Below are positions 15,893 through 28,307 of a stretch of 64,000 bases of DNA, in pieces (position 1 is the stretch's first letter; every line of letters starts with the position of its first letter). Origin of the DNA: Mya arenaria (Eukaryota; Mollusca; Bivalvia; Myida; Myidae); NCBI RefSeq assembly GCF_026914265.1, contig NC_069125.1:67073479-67137478 (forward strand), written 5' to 3'. The notes beneath the pieces are model-generated. The model was not told where the DNA came from. It searched no databases and worked only from the letters and a program-made list of their open reading frames with translations. A program made the translations under genes and the position numbers.

Positions 15893-17135
15893 AAATAACT
15901 TTTGCTGAATATGATGAGACAATTCAAAATGCCCCTGGGGTCCCATGCCAGAAACAGTGTACAAGGAGACAATTTGCATTTACGACTGTGGTTTGACAGT
16001 GATAAAAAATTAACTTCAAAATTATTTAAATGAAAGTTTGGTGCGATTAAATATGCAATTGTGTAAATAGTCTAAACTTTGTGTGATATGGGTTGATATG
16101 AAAATGATGATGCATCAAACCACTTTAATATTTTTTTAGCTCACCATTCTTTCAACATTCTTATCACCTTGGGGACGTTGTTGGCAGACGCGTTCAAAAA
16201 CTATTAACTTAAGTTGAAACTTGGAACACCTGTTGCTAGAGGCAATACACACATGTATAGCAAGGTCAATAACTCTTGCTTAAATAATTAAATTATGCTT
16301 CTTGATTGACAGTCAAAAACCCAGAAACAATTGGCGTTCGCTTCCTGGCTCTGTTGTTTTCACAGTTTTGTGTTAATGAATGTACGAATGTTTTTCTGTA
16401 TTTAACTTGAGATATTTAAGACAAGAATTACAATCACACATCGAGAGCTTATGTAATTTGTTGAGTTGACATACAAGTGTAAATAAATTTTAGTCACAAA
16501 ATTAGTCCTTCATCATCTACATCACTCAACAGGAGCTTGTTTTTTTTCATTGCAGATGTATTATCCTTACTTCTACCTCTATTTAAAGCAAATGATTGGT
16601 TGAACATGACTGTTGACCAAAATAACATTGGATGTGTTGATCATTGGGGAGAGCTGCGCTATTGTTGAACTAAATTTGCTTTAAAACCATATGCACCAAT
16701 AAACGGTTATGAAAAAATAAAGTTTTATTTCCTGTACACTTCTCATCAATAAGTATAAAGCTTAAAATCAATATCTCATAAAGACTAATGCTCATGACAA
16801 AACATTAGTATGAAAATGGACAAAGGGCAATAACTTAAAAAAATACCACATTTAAAGTTATGGTTCCTGTGCACCTCTCCTTAATAGGATGTCTTTGTAA
16901 ATGAAGTTTGAAGTCAACACCTCCGTCTTGGACTTCTGCTTCTGACAGACAAAAGTGAAGTATGAAATTAAACTAAGGGCAATAACTAAAAATATCATAG
17001 CCAGAGTTAAGTTTCCTAGGCACTGCACTTATCCTCAGTATGATCTATTTGTAAATGAAGTTTGAAGTCAATACCTCACAAGGCTTATAAATCAAATAAC
17101 TGTAGTGTAAATGAAATCCTTTTCGGTACTATTTA
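15893..17135. other. KRR1 3' flank with degenerate tandem repeats
   Basis: AATAAA-like signals occur near 16482 and 16716. From about 16710 to 17090 there are roughly three diverged units sharing 'gggcaataact', 'gttatggttcctgtgcac' and 'gtaaatgaagtttgaagtca'. These resemble low-copy tandem repeats scattered in mollusc genomes. No coding exon is supported. Confidence 0.5.
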
Positions 17136-17290
17136 AGGAATGAATTGCGGGGTTGATGTCATTATCGGGGTATGAATGCAATTGGGCTGGTCAAAGTGTG
17201 TGGAGTCCTTCGGACTCCACGCAAACTTTGACCAGCCAAATTGCGTTCATATCCCCGATAATGACATCAACCCTGCAATTCATTACTTAT
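17136..17290. repeat. long palindrome (hairpin), about 150 bp
   Basis: The left arm GATGTCATTATCGGGG...AATTGGGCTGGTCAAAG is matched by CTTTGACCAGCC...CCCCGATAATGACATC on the right. The centre is GGAGTCCTTCGGACTCC, a perfect 17-base inverted core with the single unpaired T. Arms are about 70 bp with a few mismatches and small gaps. It is noncoding and typical of a foldback MITE. Confidence 0.85.
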
Positions 17291-19749
17291 ATTTACACCA
17301 ATAGTTCATTATTTCATTCAAAAGTTATCAAAAAACTACTTCATTTCATTTAAGAAAACATTTCAGTAATCCTTTCTTACCCATTCTGTAAATAGAACGA
17401 CCCAACTGTAACCGGAAATATTTTTTCAAATGACGTCACAATAACGCAGGAAAAGATCAACCATTTGAAATCAGTTTTAAACGTAAAATTGAAGCACTTA
17501 TGGCAACAATACATTTAAAATATAATAAATTAACACTTTCTAAAAAGTTGATTCATATTATATGGGATCTGCTGACACAATACAAACAATATCCAAGATC
17601 AACAACTTTCATGTATATTGTTATGCGATGAATTGTGATCCAAACATATCCGAAGATGTTGCGTTCATCGATTGATAAACGCAATTGCCGAAAAGCAGTT
17701 CATTTAAGGAATGGAAGTTGAGGTGTAAATATTATATTATGAATTCGAGAATCTTATATCCCCCACCGCATGACTCATTAAAAAAGAGTTCAAGGCTGCA
17801 ATTTAAGCATACCTCTGCAAGGTTAATTTTCATCAGAGTTATATTATTGTATGATTTCTGTGTAAATTTGTCATGTATTTCATAAATTAAAGGGAATTAC
17901 TCTTCTGATGTGACATCACACTATTGTTTACAAATACTTTGATTATACACGGGTCTACTTATTTACCAAGTGGCTCCAGACAGAGTGATGGACGATGACG
18001 TCGAAACAATATCCTTCCACAAAAACTGTGGCCGAGATTACAAAAAAATCAGCTCTATGTTATGTCAAAAGAGCATTACTTTATGGAACTTTACCTGAGG
18101 CATGGTATATCTAGCTAAAATGTAATCTTTTCCTCATATTCAGAATAAGTATCATATTCATTGACAGAAAGTTTGTTTTTTTCTCTGCTGATTGATCTGC
18201 TGAAATGTGGTACATGCCTAAAAATACTGAATAAAGTCAAAAGTTCAGAGCAGCTTTATTTAGTAAGAAGATTACAAAAAGATAATAATTAACACTATTC
18301 AACAAAGTCCATGTACTAAATACATCAAACAATTCTAGTAAAGGAATACAAAAACAATACTAAAGTGAAACAGGTTTCCTCTAAACTAGGTAGTAATATA
18401 CTGAAGGTATGCAGTTGGTTGCATGTTGTATATAAAAATGCATTGAATGAGAAGAAGCTCTTGCATTAAATATATAGGATGAGCACAAAATGAACATGAT
18501 AGGATGTGGAAACTGTAGCTGTACATTGTGAATACAGTATTAAAAGACTATGATGATCAAACTTATGAAACACAGAATTCACTATAATAAAGCAATTTTG
18601 TTGTGTCAAGTCAAAAGTTAAAAACAAATAATTGTTTATGTAAAAAAAGTTTATCGTGATATCATTTAAATGATAATAGAAACTCAGAAATGAAATGTAC
18701 AATGTACACAGTTCATTCAGCGTAAAATGCATGAAAATGTGACCTTATTTTAAGCAAAGCAAGGATGAGTTTTAATCACAATATAATTATATGTTTCTTT
18801 TAAGTTTTATAACACCAGTTGGATTTCATTTTTATATACATGTACATTATAATATAAAGCTACTTTGTCATGTTTTTATGTTTTAGTATGACTATAGATA
18901 AATAACTATTTAGTTCAATATATGCTACAATTCTACTAAACTTTAATCTGTATGTAAAAATGGGCAGTGCCTGGGTTCTTTCAAATAATTCTTTCAAATA
19001 ATAGTTGTTCATAACCCAGTTTGTTAAATAAAAAGAGCAAACATTTCACAGACACTGTAAGAAAAGTGTGGGAACTTTACAATTGTATATAACATGTATT
19101 GTTGCACATTTTTTCCATTGATTATTAACATTCATTTCCCTAGTGCCTGAAGAGGAAGCTTCCAATGTGGGGCGAGTATGTATGGCATAAGGGAAATCGA
19201 TTACTGGTACCCGTTACAATTGATGAATGACAAATACATACATGTATATCAAAACAAATTTAATTACACATCCTACAATATAATGTGTGAAAAATATTCA
19301 GACATCAAATAAAAAACACACTAAAACACTCAAACACATGATTACTATAAAACACTGTTAACAACAATAACAGTGAATATTAGCGAAAACAGCTACAAGA
19401 ACAATATAATTCAATGGCAGCTATTCGGCTAATCCAGAGAAACAATGATTCGTTTTCAAAAATAACAAAAAGTCAAAGAGTGCATGGCTGATGACAGGCA
19501 CAGTTTTCTTCTTGTTCTGGACAGTTTACTATCATCAGATTGTTTGTGAATCATGTAAACAACTTTACAAACATGCTCAAATTTAATTTAAGAGCAATGA
19601 TTATACTACAGTTTCTGGAAACAGAATTTGGTGTTCAACTATCAGAAAGGTACAGGTCTACACAAGCATACAGGTATTTGATCTTTGGTCACACACTAGG
19701 TTGCTACTATCACAGTAGAATTTGTTCCTATATTGAAATACATCTACTT
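17291..19749. other. region between convergent KRR1 and ZDHHC17; ZDHHC17 3' UTR
   Basis: No exon is supported. A plus-strand AATAAA near 18229 and a minus-strand AATAAA (TTTATT near 18255) lie within 30 bases of each other. The minus-strand one could end a ZDHHC17 3' UTR of about 1.5 kb and the plus-strand one a long KRR1 transcript. This is inference from position only. Confidence 0.35.
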
Positions 19750-22700
19750 TCAAACAAATTGGTAGTTATCTCTGTGGACATTGAGCGGCATTCTTGTACT
19801 GGCGGTCTCTTCTCCAGGAATGTCGTACTGGTTATACCAGTTCATCTTGCTGGGACGGAAAAGACCAAAGCATCGGCAGCCTAAAACGTCTATAAGGTTC
19901 TTCAATACTCCTCGGCTGAAATGTGAAAAATATTCAATTTTGCCACAATTTCAATTTACTATCACCTTGCATTAAGGTCATACCAAACTGATTCTATGAC
20001 TAGCGTCAGGTTACAATTTCAAAACCTCCCCACCCTGCAGGGGAAAAAATATTTTTCTATTTACAGAAATATTCCTTGATAGCAGATCCCACCTAGGTCC
20101 CATTATAAAGAAAGCATCTTAAACATTTACAGGTCCATCTTAAACATTTACAGGTCAATTCATTTCGATACATGTAGTTGAATATTTCACTGACTCACTG
20201 TATATGATACTTTTCTTGTCACTCATTATTGTTATTCTGATTAATATGCTCAAGAAAATCATATAGATTTTGGTATTTTTTTTTAATTTAAAGACAGAAA
20301 CCCAATGGCTCAATGATGCTTAACATTGAATCAAATTGGCATGGCCTAACTAGAATTCAGCGAATCAGATGGTGCATATGTCATTTTGACAATTCAAGGG
20401 TCATTACTCTTCGAGTGACAATGGTGATCTGGCTGATAATGAAACACATTTGATACTGTGCCAATTAGTAAAGTATATTTTGTCAAGATTGGAGAACAAA
20501 TGTGTGACACCTGGATGACGACACCATTCGTCAACGTGATCCCTATGTGTCTGCCAGGCTACACTTGTTACACAAAAACATGCTTTCTACCCTCTTTTTG
20601 TATTGAAACTTCTCTTATGGTATAGTTTTTAAAACCATTTATAACTTACTGAAATGGATTTCTGTATGGTTTCTGGGAATGATCATTGAAGCACTGTTTG
20701 TCCCCAATTCCATGAGAATGTCCGTGATTCTGAGCCTTCGGTGCATTGTTCTCAGCCATACGCTTCTTGCTCATTGCATCCAGGTAATAATACCTTGCAT
20801 GGTTCAGACGCTCGTTCGTCGTCATACCAAGCCACATGATCTGTAATGTTTACAAAACATGCATTTATGCAAGTGTTTGATTCAAATCCTTTTCAAAACA
20901 TATGGTTTCGTATACTTGTACTGTATACCAGTAGCTATTTAGGTCTATTATGTTTTTGAAAAATAAAGACAAAAATTGGTCTCTTAATTAAAGATGCACT
21001 CTTACACCCAAATAAGATTTACCACAATTAATAATATTTTTTCAACATTCCAATATGGATGAATTGATGTCGAAAAAAATGGTTCTTATGAAGGATACTG
21101 AGATTAAATTGAAAGAATTGAGCATAAAACATGGTATTTCTATCTTATGAGACTATAGTAGACCAAAGTTAATCTTTACCATTCACCAATCATTTAATAT
21201 TTTTCGCGCTTTCTGCTATTCAATACACGGTTACAATCTTGTTATCAGTAATCAATATTTTCCATAAATGCATTATTTACTAAGTAGTTAAAGTTTTATC
21301 AGTCAAAATTGATGTTTGTTACACATGTGTATGTATTGATTTTGAATAAGAGTGTCACTTTAAATATGTAACTGATGGTTGTACTTCAGTTAAGTTTTTG
21401 ACATGTTCTCATAGTTTAAAAATTATTAAATAAAACATAACATATTAATTCACTTCAATAAAACTTTAGCCCAGCCTAGTACAACCAACACACCTGGTAT
21501 AGCTGACTCAGCAGGAGAGCTCCAACCCAGAGAAAGTGTAGGAAGCTGTTGAGCCCGATCCAGAACACCCAGGGCGAGGGTTTTACCACCTTCCACACAG
21601 AGCCTGTGATCCCATCATCGTAAAAGTGAACCTTCTCACAGTTTACACTCCAGTCTGTTTTATGAAGATGAATTACTGAATAAAACTTTTAAGATAAAGA
21701 TTTTTGAATAAAAAAGTGTTTGGAGGCAGTTTGGCGATATTCAATTATGATCTACCATAATTGATTTTCATTAACCCATTTTAACTTAAACAAGAGGGCC
21801 ATGATGGCCCTATATCGGTCACCTGATTGGACAGAGTTTAAAAAATTATTGATCGGACAACATACTGGAAGCTGCTCACCAGTATGCCACAGGTGAAAAT
21901 ATAATATGTTCTGTTTTTAAACAGGCTTCAAAAAAATAATATGTATTTGTTTAAAAAATTACGAAGAGCTATAATTCTAACAGCACATTGTTACTAATAG
22001 TAAGTTATGAATATTTCCATAAAGACATAAAGTTATAAGTAGCATGACCCCTGGCAACCATGTCTTTTTAATCTTCATGGTGTGAAGGAATTAGGAACAT
22101 TTCTGTGAAATTATTTTGAAATACGGCCAGCTGTTTCTGAGAATAAGATTTTCAAAGATTATGTATAAAGTATTAAGTAATGTATAACCTTTAATCCAGT
22201 TCAATCACACTTATTGAGAAACCTGTACAGTATTTATGCAGTTAATCATGAATTCTACTAGGGAAATAACAAGTGTTTATTTAAGATGTTTATAAAGCTC
22301 TGCACAAAAATAAACACTTTTTAAAGCATTGCATATAGAACAAGATGGTCACTTTTTGAAAGAGCAAAGACATGTGACTAACATAGGGTATTCAATGGTT
22401 TCATAAGGAAAATGGAGAACTATAACTGACTTACAACAAAGACAGCCATAAATGCACCAGCACACGAGAATCTGCAGGAAGAACAAGTAGCTCACAAAAT
22501 ACTTGTGGTTCAGCGCACCTGCAATGTCCAAGACAAACAACATAAACACAAAATAAATAAAGCTCAATGTTTCTGTTTTTCCTTCATTTATCTTTAAATT
22601 ATGTAAACCAAATGACTATGAGTGTCAGCAGGGTAAAACAAATACAAATCCTTGTGAATTGCAAAATATCCCCATATTCCCTTAATCTCAAAATGGCTAG

Positions 22701-25700
22701 GCTGATAACTTCAGCCATACAATTTTAATATTTTAACACTTTAGAGTGACAAACTTAACACAGAATAAACCTTTCAACTTGACCAAAACGTGAGAATTAA
22801 ACTCACCAACACAGTTCTCCACCCAGGGGCAATGGTGATCAAACTTGGCCACGCATTTGTTACACACAGAGCAGTGCTTGGAGCGGAGTGGCCGCCGGAT
22901 CAGACATGTTGTGCAGAACTGGTGCAGGTGTAACGTCTGTGACTCGGCTAACTCTAAAATGCCCTGCAGGTTATAATAGTATAGGTGTTATTTTAGATTT
23001 TCTGATAAATTAGGTGTAACATGTACATGCGTCAGATTTTTTAATAATTGAAATTAATTTTTGCTTCAATTATGTCCATAGGAAGACATGTATGTATCTC
23101 ATAATCTGGGTAAAAATTCTCCAAAAATAGTAAAGAAATCAGGCTCCCAGGACAGTGGTTTACAAAACATTAAAAACTCACCTCATACAGAAATGTAAAA
23201 AAGCTACAATATCAACAATTGTAACATTTTGAGAAATACTTCTTTAAAGTAGGAGGGTATGAAATTGTTAACATATACCACTTTTAATACAGCGTTATGT
23301 ACTTGGGAAAGTTTATAAAACAAAAGTTTCAATATTTCAGTTTTAAAAATGTTCAAGTTGAAAGCGCAGTACATTTATCAACCTTTATTTTCTCTGTTTT
23401 ATCTGTCCTAATAAAGCCAGGGTCTGTTTTCCAGGCTTTCCAAAAGTTGAAGGTCAGGAGCACAGATACAGTCCAGAACATCACATCCTGCAACAGGCTG
23501 GCTTCCACAAGTGAGAACAGTTAAGGGAAACTTTATAAAATGGTACATGCAGACTCTACTGACTTTATATATTTAATAAGCTTTCAGTAACAGGGTCAAT
23601 TTGGGCAGTATGTTTAGATGTACAGACATACATTTATCAACCACATATACATGTCAGTTTGAAACCATTTAATGCAGGTGATTTAAGGTACACTTGATTT
23701 TTCAAGAACTGAAGTTCTTTTCTAGAAGGAATTTTCAGCTTTTAGACCAGCTATAAAAGTTACTTATTATTATTTTATTTCATCATCATTTCCATATTGT
23801 TTCTAAATGAGGAGTATTGCTGAAGTGTATGTAAGGATATTAGGGTGGAGGTAAAGAATCCAGGTGGTGTACATCCACAGTTTGGTGGCCAGGTACCAGG
23901 CTACCGGCATCACCACCCACAGACTGTCATCGAATATAAACCTGAAAACAAACATGAAGCATTGTGATTTGAAACCTCTCAAATTCAAAATGTCACATTC
24001 TCATACATCATAAAAAGTCTTGCTCAATTTAAATAAAAGATCTTGAATCAGTAATAAACATGTACAATGTACAACAACCTATAAACTGAAATGATCTCCG
24101 ATGAAATCATGCTGTTGGCTTTAGTTCAAATAATCTATATAGACATAGAAGGAAGTTTCCAATCCATGGTTTAAAAGTCCGTGAAAGAACATTGTATATA
24201 TTTTTAATTTTTTGGCAATAGAAGTTATATATCAAATGGATCGCTAAATGTTGTAGATAATTCATGAATGTGTATAATCATGCAATGCACACTACATTCT
24301 ATACTTACAATGAGCAAGCCCTCCAGAACAAGAAGACCAAACCAGCCAACAGCAGCTTGATCTCAATGGGGAAACTACACTCAGGAATAAATCCAATGGC
24401 AAACAGAACTAAGAATGGGAAACCAAACATTACTCTCCTCTTGAAAGTCTGAAACAAAAGTCAAGGAATTTGAATGACAATCATGCTTTTAATAGAAACA
24501 TTATACATGTATATTTTTTGAAGAAAATCCATCAAAACAAAAAACAACAATCAACTAAAGTAACTGCCATATTACATACCGGGCATGCATTAAACCATTG
24601 TCTGATAATTAAATATCATCAAAACACATAGTCTCTATCCTCACCTGGTCAGCTGTGTACTTGATGAGACAGTTACGGGAGTCAAGCCCCTTCTCTAGTC
24701 GCAGTTCCCGGATTCTTTTCACCATGCCCACATTCTTCTGCTGGGCAGCTACATCCAGTGGGCTCTCTCCCTGGGGAAATAAGAAGTAAATGTCACTTAG
24801 TAATGTTTGCCTTTCTCGAACTATAAGAATAAATGTCAAGTCTTACAGTTCCTGTTGTTCAATGATGCATTTAAGACCAAACTATACAAGAAGACTATAA
24901 TCCAGTTAACTGTAAAATGTTTATGTGGGTGATTAAAATACAGAATATCATGTTATGTTTGACAGTGTGAATGTGGCCAGTAAAACCTTTGAATTGATAG
25001 CATCAAGATCCGCGCCAGCCTTGAGAAGCATTTTTCCGACAACATTGTTCCCTGTCAGGTTGGACCAATGTAAGGGCGTGTTTTCATTCACTCTGTCCCG
25101 CTTGTTCACAGATGCACCAAATGTCAGCAGCAGTCGCGCTGGGTCATAGCTGGATAAAGATACACATGGCAAGTGCTGCTTTACAGTGAAAGTTAATAGT
25201 AATAAAAATGGCAAAATATCAAAGAATATATGACATCAGTTTAATTATATGTATTTTATATTTAATGCTAGTTTCAGTCACTTCAAAGAACATATGTTTG
25301 GCTCAAAACCATTTGTTTGATCTCATCTGATTATATATTCTTGCACACGTAAGTGTTTTCATTACTTTTCTAAAACATGAGCAGAACTTGAAAATGACCA
25401 AGTGGTTAAATGAGCCTACCCAAAGACCCTATAAGAGGCCCACATAAGGGCGGTCATCCCATTCTTGTCCAGCATGTCCACATCTTGACCCTTGGCTATC
25501 AGGTATGCAACAATAGATGTGTGGCCAAACTGGGCAGCCAGGTGGATGCAACTGCAGCCTGAGAATAGTGAACCCAAAATTTTAAACTTGTACAAACATC
25601 CATAATATTGATACTCATGTTTACGTCATTATGAATCATTCAGATCACAAAGCTATTTAAAACATTACCTTCTCCATCTCTGACTGAAGGGTCTGCTCCA

Positions 25701-28307
25701 TACGACATCAAAAGTACAACCATTGGCAGGTGACCTTGTCTGAAAAGAGTAAAGTTGTTCCCGTGTAATACTAGATTAATGACTCAAGTGACTGATATAA
25801 CATAACAAAACAAAGGTTTATTGCAGTGAAAGGCTTCCAGTTCAATACAAATTCAATTGTACATTGTATATTGAACATAAAACAAACTTACAAAAATAAT
25901 GCATTCAATTGAGTTAAATGTTGTATATGAGTCTATAACACATCTTAGATTTTATAATTTCAAAACATCTAAGCAAACAGAAATTGCATTAATGAAAAAC
26001 TTAAATTGTATGTATTTCTCCGGTAAAACAACCTAAATGATGAAAACTCCTCTAAATATGGGTCACGGACACTACGGACCATGGACATTACGGACCAGAC
26101 ATTACGGACCAGATTTAGGGACACTACGGACCAGATTTAGGTACATTACGGACCATCTTCAGAAACTTACGGACCATCATTTATAATGTTTTTAAACATT
26201 TTTTTTTTAATTTATTCACTCATTGGTCTTAAATTTGTTAATAAATACTTGAATATTAGTGCTCAGTATGAAAATTATCTTTAATGTAACTGAAAAATCC
26301 AGGAAATTCCAATGTTAAACATCAATGTATTTTTAATAAAATATTATAATAATTTGAATAATAATGAACGAAATATGTGTTTATCCTATAATTGTAAATG
26401 TGAATATTAATGTTTTCATATGTGATCGATTGCTTTCTGAAATAAACTTTGAATCGTCATATTTGTTTGTTTTCCGTTTCAACTGTTTTAATTGAAAGGT
26501 TCAGTCAAGGCGGGGAATCCACGTGACCAAATGGTTGGTTTCAGTGCAAGATGGCGTCACCAAAACGCTCGACTCGAGCCGAAAATCAACGTTATATCTA
26601 TAATTATGTATATTGTTTATTTAATATATGCTCGATTTATTTTGGTAAATAAACTGTTTTGGAAAATACTTCTGCTCGATTTATTTTGGGAAATAAACTG
26701 TTTTGGAAAATATTTCTTCTGTTGCTTTTAACTGATTTAACTGCCGATCTTTCAAATTTCGTTCATTATTGTTCACATAATTGTTATAAATGCATAGTTC
26801 TTTAACACCTTTTGGAATTTCACAAGATTTTATATTGAGATCTATTCGAACTTCACGGGATTTTTCAGTTTTATGGAAGATATAACGTCATACTGAGCAC
26901 TCATATTCAAGTATTTATTAACAAATTATAAACTAATGAGTGATTAATTTAAAAAAAAAAATGTTTAAATCATGGTCCGTAAGATTCCGAAGATGGTCCG
27001 TAATGTCCCTAAATCTGGTCCGTAGTGTCCCTAAATCTGGTCCGTAATGTCTGGTCCGTAATGTCCATGGTCCGTAGTGTCCGTAATTCCTAAATATGAC
27101 CCACCTTGTTGCCCAATGCAGGGGAGTTGAATTCAGGTCCCCTCCAAACCGATCTATCACTGCTCCTTTACTGATCAAGTACCTGAAGAAAAAGTTAAAT
27201 TATGTTCAGTTCTACTTGTCATTATTATTATCATACAGCAGATTCCAATTAGTTATCATGTATTAAATTTAATTTGCATGAACATACATGTTATTGAAAA
27301 GTTTCATAACTGGAAACTATATACAGTAAACAAAACAACTAAAATGAAGAAAAAAGCACAAATCCTAGCAAATAATCACACATAAAATGAAAACTTAAAA
27401 GTATTGAATTACATTAAACTTGTTCAACAATACAAACATGGAGTATGCCCACCTAACAATGTTGATCCTGTTGTTGATGGCTGCCCAGTGCATCAGACTG
27501 ACGTTTTCCTGGTCCATTGTGTTCACATCCAGACCGCCCTCCACCAGCTCCTCGACACGCTCAAACACGCCATATTGTGTGGCCTTCACAATGTCATACT
27601 GCATGCTGTGGTCTTCCCCTGGCTGCTGCAGATTGTTCATCTCAGGGGGAGGGGTGGGTTCATTCCTTGTTCCATCTTCAGGAGCACACTGTCATATATA
27701 AAAAGCAAGTGCATATAAGATTATCAGATTTAAATTATCAAACAGATTCTTTAAACTATGATTTAAAAAAGTGGACTTCCATCCTGAAACCAGACAGAGA
27801 ATCACAGCATTTTGGTTGGCAATCTTGAAACCAAGCAAAAATCACAGCAGCTAGTGTCATTTTAGTTGGCAATCTTGAAACCAAGCAAAAATCACAGCAG
27901 ATAGTGGCATTTTGCTTGGCAATCTTGAAACCAAGCAATAATCACAGCAGCTACTGTCATTTTGGTTGGCAATCCTGAAACCAGGCAAAATCACAGCAGC
28001 TAGTGGCATTTTGGTTGGCAATCCGAAATAAATAACTATTGATAATTGCGGATAAATTAATGTAACGATTAATAAAATGTGTATTGGAACTCGCAAAGCC
28101 TTATCATAAGAAGCCTGCATGATATACGCAAAGCCTAATCGTACAAAAGTAAGTTTTAATTTGGGCATGGATAATTTACATCACGAACTAAATATTTTCA
28201 TTATAAAAACAGCAAAATATGTCTCCTGTGATCAACCACGTGTTTGGACCGTAAACATGCGTTTGCCAATTTGAAGATATTGGACACGGTTCGCCGCGCG
28301 CCGCCAT
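19750..28307 (-). CDS. ZDHHC17: ZDHHC17/HIP14-type ankyrin-repeat palmitoyltransferase, 663 aa
   Basis: A Golgi/vesicle S-acyltransferase: the ankyrin repeats recruit substrates and the DHHC cysteine carries palmitate. Fifteen coding exons in transcript order: 28307-28257, 27688-27453, 27182-27105, 25739-25669, 25558-25420, 25149-24987, 24770-24645, 24448-24309, 23941-23841, 23510-23383, 22963-22807, 22518-22435, 21654-21494, 20840-20650, 19915-19750. They total 1992 nt and every junction keeps phase. Motifs: DIVKATQYG, ankyrin repeats such as [19 protein letters not shown] and [19 protein letters not shown] (about residues 55-290), several membrane segments, the cysteine-rich domain C428TTC...DHHCPW (DHHC at 453-456), TTNE after the last membrane segment, and C-terminal NYQFV like human GYQLV. 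Start: ATG in AAAATGGCGGC, open to the first donor; this short first exon is the least certain part. Length is close to human (632 aa). Intron 9 is AT-AC; intron 3 holds a 1.04 kb transposon. Confidence 0.93.
20992..21359. repeat. TTAA-flanked MITE, 368 bp, in a ZDHHC17 intron
   Basis: Ends AGATGCACTCTTACACCCAA and (minus strand) AGTGACACTCTTATTCAAAA are flanked by TTAA at 20988-20991 and 21360-21363. A related, more decayed copy lies at 59060-59295 in reverse orientation; both share GGTTCTTATGAAGGATAC and ATTTTCCATAAATGCATTAT. Confidence 0.75.
21787..22170. repeat. bivalve-type interspersed repeat (GAGGGCCATGATGGCCCTAT)
   Basis: The block opens with AACAAGAGGGCCATGATGGC followed by CCTATATCGGTCACCTG and continues with 'gacataaagttataagtagcatgacccctggcaacc'-like text through about 22170. 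From memory this opening is a very frequent interspersed repeat in bivalve genomes; that identification is knowledge-based, not computed. It lies in a ZDHHC17 intron and is noncoding. Confidence 0.6.
23511..23840 (-). other. AT-AC U12-type (minor spliceosome) intron of ZDHHC17
   Basis: No GT donor is available at the end of exon 9, but the minus strand reads CACCCTA|ATATCCTTAC, the U12 AT-AC donor consensus. The other end has TTCCCTTAACTGTTCTCAC|TTGTGG: a U12 branch-site match (TTCCTTAAC type) about 10 bases before a terminal AC. Joining there gives [18 protein letters not shown] in frame and brings the spacing between TTW and KAW to that expected from human ZDHHC17. Confidence 0.85.
26060..27102. 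mobile_element. nonautonomous element with GGTCCGTAATGTCC terminal arrays, 1043 bp
   Basis: Both ends start GGGTCA and carry about seven spaced copies of the heptamer-like motif CGGACC / GGACATTACGGACC, inverted at the two ends (26060-26185 and 26970-27102). The interior is AT-rich with the phrase GATTGCTTTCTGAAATAAAC and no coding capacity. It lies in ZDHHC17 intron 3, its right end two bases from the splice donor. A 9-bp direct repeat CTAAATATG occurs at 26052-26060 and 27090-27098, which may be a target duplication with slightly different ends than assumed here. A second copy is at 32256-32982. Confidence 0.8.
26628..26723. repeat. tandem duplication, period about 46 bp, inside the element
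   Basis: GCTCGATTTATTTTGG followed by AAATAAACTGTTTTGGAAAA occurs twice in direct succession with two or three differences. It explains part of the length difference between this copy and the 727-bp copy at 32256. Confidence 0.75.
27778..28023. repeat. 50-bp minisatellite, about 4.9 copies, in ZDHHC17 intron 1
   Basis: Units CATTTTGGTTGGCAATCTTG...AAACCAAGCAAAAATCACAG start at 27808, 27858, 27908, 27958 and 28007, so the period is 50, 50, 50 and 49 bases. Between-unit divergence is a few percent. A partial unit (TCCTGAAACCAGACAGAGAA) precedes at 27782. It is noncoding, directly adjacent tandem units without spacers, so not a CRISPR array. Confidence 0.9.

Noticed and set aside
27404-27828. 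Three overlapping plus-strand frames of about 100 codons
   Set aside because: They are antisense to the ankyrin exon of ZDHHC17, whose minus-strand reading is clearly the coding one.
27778-28023. Regularly spaced repeats resembling a CRISPR array
   Set aside because: The 50-bp units are directly adjacent with no unique spacers and lie in an animal gene intron; it is a minisatellite.
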